A DNA stretch of 64,000 nt from Platerodrilus igneus (lineage: Eukaryota; Arthropoda; Insecta; Coleoptera; Lycidae), in NCBI GenBank assembly GCA_036346225.1, contig JARFIW010000884.1:5132501-5196500 (forward strand). Direction: 5' to 3'. The translations under genes were made by a program, and so were the position numbers. Every line of letters begins with the position of its first letter. Position 1 is the stretch's first letter. Below are positions 11,654-22,855 of the stretch, piece by piece. Below the pieces are notes generated by a model. The model was not told the origin of the DNA and searched no databases. It worked only from the letters and a program-made list of their open reading frames with translations.

Positions 11654-12660
11654 TGGTGGATGTTTGTTCTTTTCAAAAAGTTCCATAGACTTTTGAGTTG
11701 TTAGTAGCTTGAAATCTGATACTTTTAGTAGGCTTGTTTCTAGTTTCTTGAAATAGTTATAAGTAGTTGTTTTCCGTGTGTTGATGTATTCCTTATGTGC
11801 TGCATTTCTTAGTTTAATCATTTGTCTAATATTATAGGTTAGCAACCCAGGATTGTTGATAGTTCTATTTTCCTTGTACACTTCGGAGCAAGCCTATCGA
11901 ATAGTAGTGATTAAGCTGAAAAACTTTCTTATCCATAGTACTAGAACAAGGCAATGCTGCCATCCCCTATTAGTTGCAACTTTAATAAACTCCTTTAGAT
12001 TAAAGTTTTTAAAACTACGATAAGTTATCCTTTTCAGCGTGGACTTAATTTAAGTTTATACTACAATGTACCATTTGGTGATCAGAGGCGAATTAAGTCG
12101 TAGGTGCTACAACTTGTGTACGATAAATTTTCACCAATGCTGGTAACATTTAATAATGTAGAAGTTATTTCAATTATCCATGTTTGGTTGTTTAATTGTC
12201 TGTGCTAAATTGTAAGTTAAAAGTATTGAATTGAAATAGTTTGAATTATTGTTAATTTGTGGGAGGTTTATATTCACATCGTCCATAAGGATAATATTAT
12301 TATATTCTAAATATACTACAGATAGAGCAAGTTGTTGCTCTTGTAGGTAGGATACCGGGCTAGGTCTATAAATAATTGCTATTGCATATGACATTTTCAT
12401 TCTGCAGGCTCATAATCATAGTTGCTCTAGTGCTCTTTTGGTTGCAATGCCTGGTTCTATAGGTTTGCAACAAATGTCATCCAGAACACAGCAGCAGATA
12501 CCTTCGCCTTTGGTAGTTCTATCCTTCCTGAATAATGAGTACCCAGGAATCATGATTGAAGCTAACAGGAAGTCAGCAGAAAACCAAGTTTCGAATATAG
12601 ATAGCAATAATCTTAGTCTTTCTCGTCAATATAAGCACAGAAATCATCAAAGGTGTCAAT
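11654..12660 (-). pseudogene. LINE endonuclease domain (5' half of split element)
   Basis: Apurinic-like endonuclease that nicks target DNA for reverse transcription. 12416-12607 encodes LLSIFETWFSADFL (the ETW motif) and MIPGYSLFRKDR. 12170-12400 encodes AIAIIYRPSP and NNIILMDDVNINLP (the usual GDFN position reads MDDVN). 11638-11881 is the linker before RT (NIRQMIKLRNAAHKEY). The order and spacing fit ORF2 of the element whose RT lies at 9000-10231. Frames are interrupted. Confidence 0.75.
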
Positions 12661-12699
12661 AATGGACCTTATATTTATATGGCTGATTACAAACTCACT

Positions 12700-13330
12700 G
12701 ATCATCTGTAATTGCTACGATTGTCCATAATCAGTTTGTGATTTTAGTTTATCAATCAACTGTAAGTAGGGCCATTAGCTTTGTGGTCAATATTTAACGA
12801 TAGTTTAAGGTTGTTGTAGGCCTTCGCGCAGTTAATGCACACCTTCTGGTCTGTCATGTAAGTATGACTTTCTGTGCAATTTGTGCAATACTGATCAGCC
12901 TACCAATTTAGCGCATGGTGGTAATAACCCAAGCATTTGTAGCACAATAATATTTAAACGATTTGATGCTTGCCCTTGAGACAGTTCAATTGAAATTTTA
13001 CCTTGCGGTGGGTTTTTGAGTCGGCTTCGACAATCAATATCGACTTATTGGTGTGATTTTCGGGACAATAACAAGTTTTAGTTTAAAGTCCTCGGATTTT
13101 TCAATATCATTTTGCCATATTAGTTTCTTTGGTAATGCTTCGAGATCATCTCTCAAATCATCATTATCGATATAAAAAGTTCGTACTCGTGCATTTATAG
13201 GAGAAGGAACAGCAACTTTATACTTGTCTCCAAGTTTATCTGTGGTGCCATCCTTCAGAAGCTTTTTATCGTATTTATTTGCTATCCCATTTAAGACCAC
13301 CTTTGGCAACTTTTTTAATCTGAGACACAT
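12700..13330 (-). pseudogene. LINE ORF1 with zinc knuckles
   Basis: ORF1-type nucleic-acid-binding protein. 13034-13330 is open and gives a helical, RRM-like region. Further left on the minus strand, about 12780-12950, are Cys/His pairs: CYKCLGYYHHALNW, then CTNCTESHTYMTDQ with VCINC. The final Cys of the first knuckle seems to be replaced. Its place just 5' of the endonuclease supports ORF1 of the same element. Confidence 0.6.
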
Positions 13331-13505
13331 TTACTCTTGTCTGTTGGGTTTACTGCTTCTTTAATTGCAGATTTTAAAAAACCTGTAACGAATTTTTATC
13401 TGTCAAAAAATAATAGTTTATATCTGATTTAAAGGATTTATTATAAATATAAACATTCTTGTGCTTTCAGACTGACGGGCATTAAGCTTTTTGTCTTCTG
13501 AAAAG

Positions 13506-13511
13506 TTTATT
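13506..13511 (-). terminator. Candidate poly(A) signal of AAR2
   Basis: AATAAA on the minus strand, about 90 bp downstream of the AAR2 stop codon. It is the nearest canonical hexamer after the stop. Confidence 0.5.
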
Positions 13512-13597
13512 ATTTTGCATAAGACATTCTGCACGAATAGCAATGATATGAAGAATAAAAACATACGCGTTTCAAAATGTTACCCACAACTGAACTC

Positions 13598-14209
13598 TTA
13601 AGTTTCTACAATTACAGGAGCCTCATCTTCATCATCTGAATCCAAATGTGAAAAATCCCATTCATATGCTTTTGTAAGTCCTTCCTTGAATCTTTCAGAC
13701 TTAGTTTTTAACCTTCCGTCTGCATTACTCGATTTTAGGGTTCTAAATAAATTTCGCAACTTTACATATACAATGTTACTATTACTAACAATATCTGCTA
13801 AGAAGTCAATAGGTGTTTCCAATAGTTGTGCTTCCAATGTCGAAATAAACAAATCATAGATCTCCCGGTACCTTATAATTGCAGCATCACAGGAACATAA
13901 TAGGTTTACCATATTCTTCCAATGTTCAAACGCTTCCAAACTGTGCCCAACAAGAAAGCATATGTAGGAAAATTGCAATTCGCCAATTACATCGGTAGGT
14001 CTGAAAAACAAAAATTTTAGTAAAATTTTATGTCCTTAATTTAAAACTACAGTACAATCTCAATACAGTATCATGGATAAACATACTATAAAAATTGGTT
14101 GTACATTATTTTTCTATTCTGAGCTAGTCTAAAAAGGTCTACATACCCTTCACTTTCAGTATTTACGATTTTCAAAAAGTTAGAATGTTAGTAAACTTGT
14201 GTTTAACTG

Positions 14210-14264
<55 letters not shown>

Positions 14265-15514
14265 AGGATCTAATTGTTCTACGACACTTTTGAGGAGATA
14301 ATCAACAAGACAAAGTAAGGAATGACCTGAGCATGGGAAAATATAATTCAGATAGAGGGATGACGCAGGAATTAAATGCTATAGGAAAGTTTAGTGTAGC
14401 AAAACAATTAGATCCTCCTTTATACGATAAACGAATTATAAAATATTTGGCAGGGCATTTCAACGCAGAAGTAAAACGATATATCACGATACAGAATATA
14501 GTAGACAGGGACACATTTATAGAATATCTACAAAGATATGATGAGTTGGAAACAAATAATAAAACAGGGGATAACACTAGGGATCGAAGCACAAAATTTA
14601 TAAGGATGCAAAGAAATACCGAGACTCGAAGAATTAATTATCAATAAAATAATTATGATCATAGGAGAAATTTTAATAGGGGTAATCACAACAATTTTAA
14701 TAATTTCTGGCAAAATAGAAATTCAGGTCAGATACCAAGGCAACAAATTGAACAGACTAATTATGAGGGAAACAATAATCGAGAGATAAATAGATGGGAA
14801 GATGAGGATCGACGCACACAAATGAGAAATACTAATCGCACATACGCAGAGATAACAAGTCAGGCAGGACCTTCCACGCGAAACCAAAATTTTTAAATAC
14901 GGAGGAACCAAGTAAACTTCTACGGATAAACGGATACGAACATCAGCACGAATTTATTAAACATGAGACGAAAAATCAATTGGAAAGAAACCTATTACCG
15001 ATAGTTAATTTGAAGGTGGAAAATAAAATAGTTAGAGTATTAATTGATACTGGGGCAGAAGCATCACTTGTTGCAGAAGAATTTGTTAAACGAGGGAAAT
15101 TGATGGATAAGGCGGTACCTATAACGAGGTGTAATTTGGTGGCACCAAATAATAAGAAATTTGCGAAAATAAGTGAAATGTTAATTCGGAGATGTGAAAT
15201 GGGAGATGTAAAATGGGAGAATGATTTTATGGTTGTACCTGGACTAAAGATAGATATTATATTTGGGATGGATATTATAGACAAGTTGGGGTTGAAGATA
15301 ACTGCAGAATGCAAAGAAATAGAGTGCAATGGGAAGTATATTAAATGGTATGAAGAGGGTAATATAGAAATAGAGGGTGACTGCGTAAATATTAATCAAT
15401 TTGAGGATGTAATAGATAATGAGGGAAATACAAATGAAGAGATTAAATGTCCAGAAGGTTTGCAAAACAGGGTGAATATATTATCAATATTTAAATAACG
15501 CAACAACGGGGGAG

Positions 15515-15561
<47 letters not shown>

Positions 15562-17995
15562 AAAAGAGAAGTAGGTTTAATAAGTCTTAAATTAATACAA
15601 AGTAAAAAAAGATTATTGACAAGTAACTCAAATTCAGCCACGAGGGCATCCTGTCGACGCGTGTTTACAGACACCTTATGGGAAGTACAGCATCACCTAG
15701 CTCACAATTTGTGTCTTTGTGTCGTTTCACCTAACATCGCAGGTTTTTAGCAACAGTCGACACGAAGGATGTCCGACTCAACTGCCTTTTTCCATAGCCA
15801 AGTCATAATTTAAAAGAGAAGTAGGTCAGGACAGGAGTAGCAAAGTTGTAATATTTAATACAGACACCTATGGAAGTCCAGCATCACCTGCCTCACAATT
15901 TGTGTCTTCATGTCGTTTCACCTGACATCGCAAGTTTTTAGCAACAGTCGGCACGGAAGAGATCCGACTCAACTGCCTTTTTCCATAGCCAACAATTATA
16001 ATTTAAATTATAACTGTTGCTAAAAACCTGCGATGTAAGATGAAACGACACGAAGACACAAATTGTGAGCTAGGTGATGCTGTACTTCCCATAAGGTGCC
16101 TGTAATAAATATTAAAACTTTGCTACTGCTGTCCTGAAGTGCCCCAATTAGAACGAAACGTGTCGACAGGATGCCCTCGTGGCTAAATTTGAGTCACTTA
16201 CCAATAATCTTTTTTACTTTGTATGTATTGCTGTGATATCACCTTTAGGATTTTATGCCCCTACGATGGGTGTCATAAAATTGCTGTGATATGCACCTCA
16301 ATTGGGCGTTTATTAATTGATATTTATTTTATATTTTTACCCCGACTAGCTCACTGAATAAATCTTATTTTAACCTTTAGATAGATTCAAATAAAGCAGT
16401 TCTAGAACACACAATATAATAATTGATAATATATACAATGCTGTGTAAACTCAAAATTTTACCTTGGATAAAATATTTACATTTACCAAATTTATGCTTT
16501 CCTGAAAGCCAGCAAAAATATCTTTTAATTACTCTCAAGTACCTTCAAACGTTCCAAGATGCTTTTCCCTGTTTTCATATTTTTCAAATGACCTTTTTGA
16601 TGACTCTTACAAATACACAATGTATAGCAAATATTAAATTTGAAACAGTCTTTCAATAATAAAATATTTAAAAATCGCTAACCTGGAATGGTTACTAGAA
16701 TTCCATCATAGTCTGTGGTCTGCATCCCTTGTGTCCGCTTTACTTATTGGCCAAAATTATCCACTTTTGATTTCAGGTGTATTTTTAGATTTGCATTAAG
16801 GCTTAGATCTCGACATGAACTTTGAGTTGTATCAACAAAATTGTCTCCACAAAATGGCATCAACAAAATGCCGTCCCAATAAAAGAATCGTCTCCAAAAG
16901 CCATCCCAATATAAGAAAGCTCAACAAAAACCGTCCCAATAAAGGAATTACCTCCAAAACGCCGTCCCAATATAAGAAGGCTCAACAAAAACCGTTCCAA
17001 TAAAGGAATCGCCTCCAAAAAGCCGTCCCAATATAAGAAGCCCTGTTTTGTTAAATATTAGAAATAAATTTAATTAATTGTTTAACTTACGTCTATTTGT
17101 AGATCGGCTTATTTTTCGTCGCACACATTTTTGCTCTTTCAAATTTCATGTATTGAACTTTATTTCACTAATTAATTACGTAAGTTTTACGGCATTCGAG
17201 CATAGTTGGTGCTCGGTTGAATATGGACTAAACGTTATTCATTTTCTATTGTATTTATAAGCCCTTCCCACCAATAGTTTTCATTGACGTGTTTATAATC
17301 AAGGCTTGTACTTTGCCTTATCTGGCAGAACTCGGAATTTTCGCAAATTCCCTATTTTAATTCTTCAACGAAATGCTCCATCAATCACGTGAGCATTCAG
17401 TATATTACAGTATTATAATAGGATTTCCAAATTTTGGCTTTTATCAAGTCACGTATTCAATGTTTGTCAATTGAAAGTCCACAATTTATCATATAATTGA
17501 ACCGCTTGGTGTTTATTTGTTTGTTACAGAATGTTGGTTTTCTGCACAAATGTGTTCTTTCTAGTCATGTAACGATTTACTAATAATGGCGTATTAAGAT
17601 GCGTTTGCATAATAATTACGTTGATATTTTTGACGCAGTTATTAAATATTTGGAGTGCCAATTTATCTATGTTTCCCGGTAATTAATTTTGATGCAATTA
17701 GTTGCCTGTTAAAATCTTATCTTTACTTGTAAACTATACTTAAACATATTTATACGACACACACATTACTATTCTAATCAAATGATATCGGATTATTACT
17801 GAAGGAGCTTCTTTCTCATGCATTTAATCACATATCTTTTATATACAGCGTCCTCGCAATTGACTTTGTGTAGAATAGTCGATTTACTCTTATAATTGCT
17901 GGAATTATTTGATTTTCTTCAAGTTAAAGTTATTTATATCTATCATATGACCTCTATGACTTAATCTGCCATTAAACTACCCTATTATCATAGCA

Positions 17996-18048
<53 letters not shown>

Positions 18049-18071
18049 TGCTATGATAATAGGGTATTTTA

Positions 18072-18116
<45 letters not shown>

Positions 18117-18474
18117 CTATGATAATAGGGTATTTTAACGGCAGATTAAGTCATAGAGGTCATAGGATAGATATAAATAACTTTAACTTGAAGAAAATCA
18201 AATAATTCCAGCAATTATAAGAGTAAATATATATACACATATAAAAGACAATTTATTTGCAGTCCGCAATAAGAAATTGTGTAGAACAATATATAAAATA
18301 AGATGTATCTGTAAACAAACTCTTATGAAAATAATACGAGCTTATTGACGAATACAAATACAAAACTATGAAGTAATAAAGCTATTGTTTTGTTAATGGC
18401 TATACAACTATTAGTCCGATTAGTAATCGTCAATAAGCACTTATTATTTTCATAAGAGTTTGTTTACAGATACA

Positions 18475-18529
<55 letters not shown>

Positions 18530-18749
18530 TAAGATTAGATTTTGGATTTACTTAGTCCAAATGTCATAAATTATTCAAAATGCCAAAGTCATTTATTAAT
18601 AACTGACGTTTCGGAAAATATGTTTCCTTACACTTAGTTATTTATTAAACTGTAAGAAAACATATTTTCCGAAACGTCAGTTATTAATAAATGACTTTGG
18701 CCTTTTGAATAATTTATGACATTTGGACGAAGTAAACCCAAAATCTAAT

Positions 18750-18796
<47 letters not shown>

Positions 18797-20472
18797 GTTT
18801 AAGTAGGGATGCCTTGGCCAAAACATCGAAGTTTAATTGATGGTTGAGTTTTCGGCCCAATAATCCCACTACTTGTGTAAAGTTGCAAATCTAGTGAGTA
18901 GATACAATAAGGTGCATGCACAAACCACATGCTGCCTTATTGATCGGCACAGATACATGCATCACGCAGCATATGTTACTACATACCTTGCAAAATAGAC
19001 GCTGTAGAGATCGACTGACGGTTTCGTATCGTAATAGTGTGTGTGTGACTACTATGCCCAAGGTTCCAGATTCGAATTCCAACATGGTATGCTTGAAAAA
19101 TGTAAGGTGAACATTTTTCATAAAAATACGCCCTCATTCAGATGCGATGTAAAATGGAGGTCGTGTGTGCATTATCATGCATGTTAAAGATGCCTACCTT
19201 GGGTTGAACACCAAGGATTCAGCAAAATCCAAAATTTTCAGGTAAGAAAAATCCACTTCTTGACCAATGTAGTACCTACTGGCAGAGCATTGGAACATCA
19301 AATATAGTGTAAAGATCGACTGCTGTCGCTGCAAAAGTTTATATCGAAGGACACAAACTGATGTTCCTCTAATACTGTCGTCAATAAAAAAAAGTTGCGA
19401 TTCCAGCTTTTTAACTGCACTATATCACATATATTTCGTAACAAATCAATTACCTTATGCTGAAATAAAACTCGAGTATACACAAAAGATCCATGTCAAG
19501 ACATCATCAAGTACCTCAAACTGTTAAAATTGTACAAAGTTTTAATCGTATGTAGTTAACATTGTAAATAAAGTTTTATTTATAATTTAATTGACTATTT
19601 CAGCCAGTGAAACCGTTACGTGTGTATCCATAAAAAGTACCTAATACTGTACTGTAGTAAATTGAAAATAAGCATTGTTTCTAAAACTATTTTTAATTAC
19701 TTTGAATGCTGATTTATTATGGTTTCCAAAACATATGTCAAGTCCAAAGAATGCTTCGTGATTTCAGTAGGTGTAGAACCAGGAGGATAATTATGTTTAG
19801 GAAATGATGTCAGTCGCAATTCTGTGCCAGGTAATGGTTTTAAATCAGGTAGCAATGAATCTGTCTTATCTTCCCAAGCACCAGCACGAGAACTTGTTTC
19901 AGCAAGTGAATTATTTGCATCTGATTTATCTTTACGAGGACGTTGTGCATCAGTATAAGACATCAAATCTAATGCAGAACGTACCTGACCAGATTCAGGG
20001 AGTAACTTTTGTAATAAATTTTCTATAAAAACAAAAGTGTTAAATGTTTTTTAAATCATTTTCACACACCTGTAATTTGTGAAGTCAACAAAAGCCATCT
20101 AGATAAAATATCATATGGATATGGCCCTAGAAATTTGTCCAAAACAGTGATATTATCTTTTAATTGAACAATTTCACTTTCGTTCATAGTATTTTTATAG
20201 AAATCCTGTTCTTCACTATCCCACTTCTTAAGTACAAATTCAGATTTTTTAAAGTTGTAGAAAAATCCCACTTTGGGAGCTATCTGACCATATTCATCAA
20301 TTGCACTATAATGAATGAAGTGTACACCAGGTGGTATCATTTTAACCCCTCTGAACTTTTCACCTGTAGACCAACTTTTCATGTCTATTCCAAATTCAGT
20401 TCCTTGGGGAACGTCTAGCATAACTAATGTTGCTCCTTCGACTAACAAACGTTTTGCTGTTTCTTGGTTCAT
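13598..20472 (-). CDS. AAR2: AAR2 splicing factor, three coding exons
   Basis: AAR2 binds Prp8 during cytoplasmic assembly of the U5 snRNP and is released before the mature particle forms. Coding exons on the minus strand are 20472-20070 (403 nt), 20022-19701 (322 nt) and 14000-13598 (403 nt): 1,128 nt, an exact multiple of three, giving 375 residues plus stop; the human protein has 384. Splice sites are ACAG|GTGTG, TTATAG|AAAA, TCAAA|GTAATT and TTTTCAG|ACC, with phases 1 and 2 matching across junctions. The N-terminal AAR2 domain shows EGATLVMLDVPQGTEFGID, FRGVKMIPPGVHFIHYSA and FLGPYP. The C-terminal domain shows PGSTPTEITKHSLDL, VIGELQFSYICFL and EAFEHWKNMVNLL. The start ATG at 20472 matches the family start. 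No frameshift or stop is seen, so it is probably functional. The second intron is 5.7 kb of mobile DNA. Confidence 0.96.
14114..14165 (-). repeat. RTE-like LINE 3' end scrap
   Basis: About 45 bp almost identical to part of the RTE C-terminal region at 36410-36450 (same TTCTATTCTGAGCTAGTCTA and AAAAGGTCTRCATACCCTTCAC words). It is a tiny 3' remnant inside the AAR2 intron. Confidence 0.7.
14212..14261. repeat. (TA)n array
   Basis: About 50 bp of uninterrupted AT dinucleotides at the left border of the Gypsy gag-protease fragment. Confidence 0.95.
14303..14896 (+). pseudogene. Gypsy-type gag C-terminal part
   Basis: Capsid/nucleocapsid-like segment of an LTR retrotransposon, antisense to AAR2. 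The 14333 frame reads KYLAGHFNAEVKRYITIQN and RDTFIEYLQRYDELE, typical of retrotransposon gag. A TAA at 14645-14647 interrupts it. The same frame then resumes with an Asn/Arg-rich tail (RRNFNRGNHNNFNNFWQNRN) and ends at TAA 14894-14896. No CCHC knuckle is visible; the basic tail may replace it. Upstream of 14303 the frame is shifted. The protease follows in the -1 frame. Confidence 0.7.
14887..14893 (+). promoter_or_regulatory. Candidate -1 ribosomal frameshift heptamer
   Basis: The gag frame ends as CAA AAT TTT TAA. The bases A AAT TTT fit the X XXY YYZ slippery pattern exactly, directly before the gag stop codon. Slipping back one base reads AAA TTT TTA AAT and enters the protease frame, which stays open to 15498. 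I did not identify a downstream pseudoknot. Confidence 0.55.
14887..15498 (+). CDS. Gypsy-type retropepsin, open reading frame
   Basis: Aspartic protease of the same LTR element, reached from gag by a -1 frameshift. The frame is open for about 200 codons. The catalytic motif is intact as VLIDTGAEASLV, and the C-terminal IIFGMDIIDKLGL matches the retropepsin second-half motif. A 60-residue acidic tail follows (EGNIEIEGDCVNINQFED). No RT or integrase follows; the sequence runs directly into a TA array at 15519. It is the only element protein in this part of the window with a complete active-site motif and no stop. It is most likely a truncated Gypsy copy, though a retained gag-pro gene cannot be excluded. 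Confidence 0.7.
   Translation, partial: KFLNTEEPSKLLRINGYEHQHEFIKHETKNQLERNLLPIVNLKVENKIVRVLIDTGAEASLVAEEFVKRGKLMDKAVPITRCNLVAPNNKKFAKISEMLIRRCEMGDVKWENDFMVVPGLKIDIIFGMDIIDKLGLKITAECKEIECNGKYIKWYEEGNIEIEGDCVNINQFEDVIDNEGNTNEEIKCPEGLQNRVNILSIFK
15519..15557. repeat. (TA)n array
   Basis: AT dinucleotide run 20 bp after the retropepsin stop, marking the right border of the Gypsy fragment. Confidence 0.95.
15575..16228. repeat. Large foldback with internal direct repeat
   Basis: Outer arms 15594-15661 and 16157-16224 are inverted copies (words such as AGGGCATCCTGTCGAC and TTTTACTTTGTAT on opposite strands). Inside, a block of about 145 bp (CACAATTTGTGTCTT, CATCGCAGGTTTTTAGCAAC) occurs twice in direct order (about 15665-15810 and 15855-15995) and once inverted (about 16010-16100). 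There is no coding potential. It resembles a MITE-like foldback enlarged by internal duplication. Confidence 0.8.
16860..17042. repeat. 61-bp minisatellite, three copies
   Basis: Three tandem units of about 61 bp share CTCAACAAAAACCGTCCCAA, TAAAGGAATCGCCTCC and GCCGTCCCAATATAAGAAG. The first unit is the most divergent. The repeat sits in AAR2 intron 2 and has no gene. Confidence 0.85.
17882..18228. repeat. Foldback element 1 with (TA)n centre
   Basis: The left arm (17882 to about 17997) is the inverted copy of the right arm (about 18112-18228) over some 115 bp with only a few differences. The centre is two TA arrays (about 17998-18050 and 18079-18114) separated by a 28-bp extra copy of the inner right arm (TGCTATGATAATAGGGTATT). 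The transcript would fold into a near-perfect hairpin. Confidence 0.85.
18301..18477. repeat. Foldback element 2, 50-bp inverted termini
   Basis: Inverted arms 18301-18351 and 18429-18477 share AGATGTATCTGTAAACAAAC and CTCTTATGAAAATAATA. A loop of about 75 bp is unrelated to element 1. The right end abuts a (TA)n array (18478-18525). It looks like a short MITE. Confidence 0.8.
18531..18752. repeat. Foldback element 3, 100-bp arms
   Basis: Arms 18531-18630 and 18652-18752 pair almost completely (AAGATTAGATTTTGG and ATTAATAACTGACGTTTCGG on opposite strands), with a loop of about 20 bp. (TA)n arrays lie on both sides (18478-18525 and 18753-18792). Confidence 0.85.
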
Positions 20473-21324
20473 ATTAATAGTTGAAACTAATAGGGTTCTA
20501 TGCAGCACAATTAAAATGTTACATAAAATCTGCAAGTTCGCAAAGTAAACCGTAACTCACTACAAGATTTAGATTTCTTCCATAAAAGAAATTTTTAGTA
20601 ATATTATTCATACTGAAAGCATGTTAAATCTGTTATGAATTTCAATAAACCTTTAAAAACATTACAGTAAACAAATAATTTTAAAGGTTATGTATAGGTC
20701 ACTCTATGAGGTTATATACAATTTATCAATTTAGACATTGAATAGTACAGGATTTGTAATTCTCTTGAATAAAGTTCGGCTGCGGTGTCATTTCCTAGAC
20801 CTCACAATTAGACGCCTAGATAGGCGCAAATCCAATATAGGGATATAAAAACACAAAAGCAATAATGGGTTTTGGAGGGTTTTTTTTACAAATGTTTTAA
20901 CTAGAACAATTGATACTGTTTGAATACTGCCACTTATGGTGACAGTCCCTTTGCTGTAATTATGACAGCAAAACTAACAAAAAGCGCACGTTTTAAATGT
21001 AAATAAAAATATGTAAATTTATGCCTCTTTCCACCGCACTATTTAAGAAGAACTTATTTTCATGCATTGCTTTAAATGTTGTTTGGTTTTCACTGGTGTT
21101 TAAGTATGATTTAAGTGTTTCTTATTTAAGCCCACAACTTTCTAACGTATGTCTAAATGTCAAACGTATACACTACGTTTAATTCCGTCATCATACGCAC
21201 ATAATCTCACTCGTTAGTGTGCGAATTTTTCTCCCGAAATATGTCTGCTAACCTAACATTAATATTTAGTGTTATTTATTGAATTGTTTATCTTCGGTGT
21301 AGATATTTTTACCCCATAAATAAT
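20473..21324. promoter_or_regulatory. AAR2 5' flank, possible divergent promoter
   Basis: The 850 bp between the AAR2 start codon and a possible plus-strand start at 21325 contains no transposon that I recognise and no long ORF. This is unusual here. It should hold the AAR2 promoter. No TATA box or initiator stands out. Confidence 0.35.
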
Positions 21325-21944
21325 ATGGAAATGCAGCAACATCTTACTGTAAGTCTTATATAAAACATGTTTTGAAATTTTTATAATCATACTTCATTTT
21401 AATAGTTTTTGTATTAGAAAATCCCACCAATAGGGTTAGGTTATTTCCATGAGAAATACAATTTTAAGTTACTTGCATTCTTGATCTAAGGGAGAATTAT
21501 TTTTGTATCTTATATTATTCATACTCCAAGATAGTCAAATTCACGATGGCTATTTTACATAAAAAATTATTACCGTTATATTATTCATTTCTTTTGATTA
21601 ACAATATACCCTATTGAAGCCGATGTCCTCATCGTCTGAGCATGATGTACTTTCACATGAAAAATTGTGCTGACTTTGGAAGGGAAATGGTCATTGTCGG
21701 TTCTTCTTTTGGGAAGGCGGAGAATTCTGAAAATTTAGAAAACTTATTTTTTGAAAGTAGAAATAGTTTAAAAGGCAGAGTGCGTGAATATGATAAAGTT
21801 TATAAAGATATAGGTAAGACATTAGACCATGTTTACCAGAAAACAAAACTAAAAAGTAATCATGACTTACGTAGCGGAGAGATACAATTTCAGTTCGGCG
21901 TAAGAGCTTGTTTTGTCAGACGCAGCGAAATATTTCAATTCTAG
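21325..21944 (+). CDS. Possible small gene divergent from AAR2
   Basis: An ATG at 21325 opens eight codons (MEMQQHLT) followed directly by a strong donor, GTAAGT (21349). A candidate acceptor AG lies at 21618-21619, after which PMSSSSEHDVLSHEK reads in phase but stops soon. Another frame, 21642-21944, is open for 100 codons with a hydrophilic helical segment (RVREYDKVYKDIGKTLDHVY) that I do not recognise, and it is not in phase with the first exon. Either an exon boundary is misjudged or this is a broken gene. Function unknown. Confidence 0.25.
21368..21600 (+). repeat. Duplicated spacer, unfilled copy
   Basis: Closely related to 22540-22624 plus 23340-23455: shared words include ATAATCATA(C/T)TTCA, AAATCCCACCAA, GGTTATTTCC and GAATTATTTTTGTATCTTAT. 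It is the empty-site version of the second copy, which carries the 22625-23339 insertion. Confidence 0.75.
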
Positions 21945-22624
21945 GTTAGCGCCAAAATTTGGAGGGTTATTTTTTATTAAATATAAAATTTTTTATAATA
22001 ATTATTAACGTACAGATGAAATGGGAACAAATAGGGGTCGTTGGAACGGCAAAGATTTGAAATTGAATCCTGTTTATTAGTGTAACCTTTTATAATAAAC
22101 GTTTGATTGAATTTATATAAATTTTGTGTACTTTTTGTCCTAATTTCATACAGATTTTTATGAATATTTTCTTCTCTTCATTTGAAAGTGCTTTCTAATC
22201 AAGGTCAAGTGATACCGATTCCCAATATTTTAGAAGACTACCCTGAAGCGTGGCCGCAGAACTGCCCGCAGTATTAGACTCACCGTAGGTGTCCTTTTAA
22301 AAGTAGAGCGAAGTACGCTTCAAGGCCTCTCACCTTCCATGGCATTGAACGTTTTACTTATGTTAAGTTTAACATAGACATACTTACACAACAACACGCA
22401 TATTTATTTACTTACACACAATCTTTCGATTTATTTCATACTTTAGGTTGATGTCTTAGTGTCCGCTTTTCGCTATCTGTGTCAATTTGGTTTTAATTCA
22501 CTCGAAATTTTTGGAAAACTTATTAATTAGAGGGGACGTGACGTTTTTTTGAAATGTTTATAATCATATTTCAATTCAATAGTTTCAATATTTATAAATC
22601 CCACCAACGAGGGTAGGTTATTTC

Positions 22625-22794
22625 TAGGGCTGGGTCGGTGTATCGATATATCGATACGACCCCCGTATCGACCCCCCCGATACAGCAAAAAATAAATATC
22701 GATATATCGATACTCGATATATATCGATACGCATCGATACATATCGATACGCATCGATACGTATCGATATTCGATTCGCAAAATCGTATCGCCC

Positions 22795-22855
<61 letters not shown>

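Larger units (their letters stand above)
14001..19700 (-). other. AAR2: AAR2 intron 2, transposon-filled
   Basis: 5,700 bp between exons 2 and 3, against 47 bp for intron 1 (20023-20069). It holds an RTE tail scrap, a Gypsy gag-protease fragment, a large foldback, a minisatellite, three TA-linked foldback elements and several TA arrays. Stretches 16230-16850, 17050-17880 and 18795-19690 show nothing I recognise. Confidence 0.9.

Noticed and set aside
16815..17003. Lys/Asn-rich 62-codon ORF
   Set aside because: It is the minisatellite read as protein; there is no other coding evidence.
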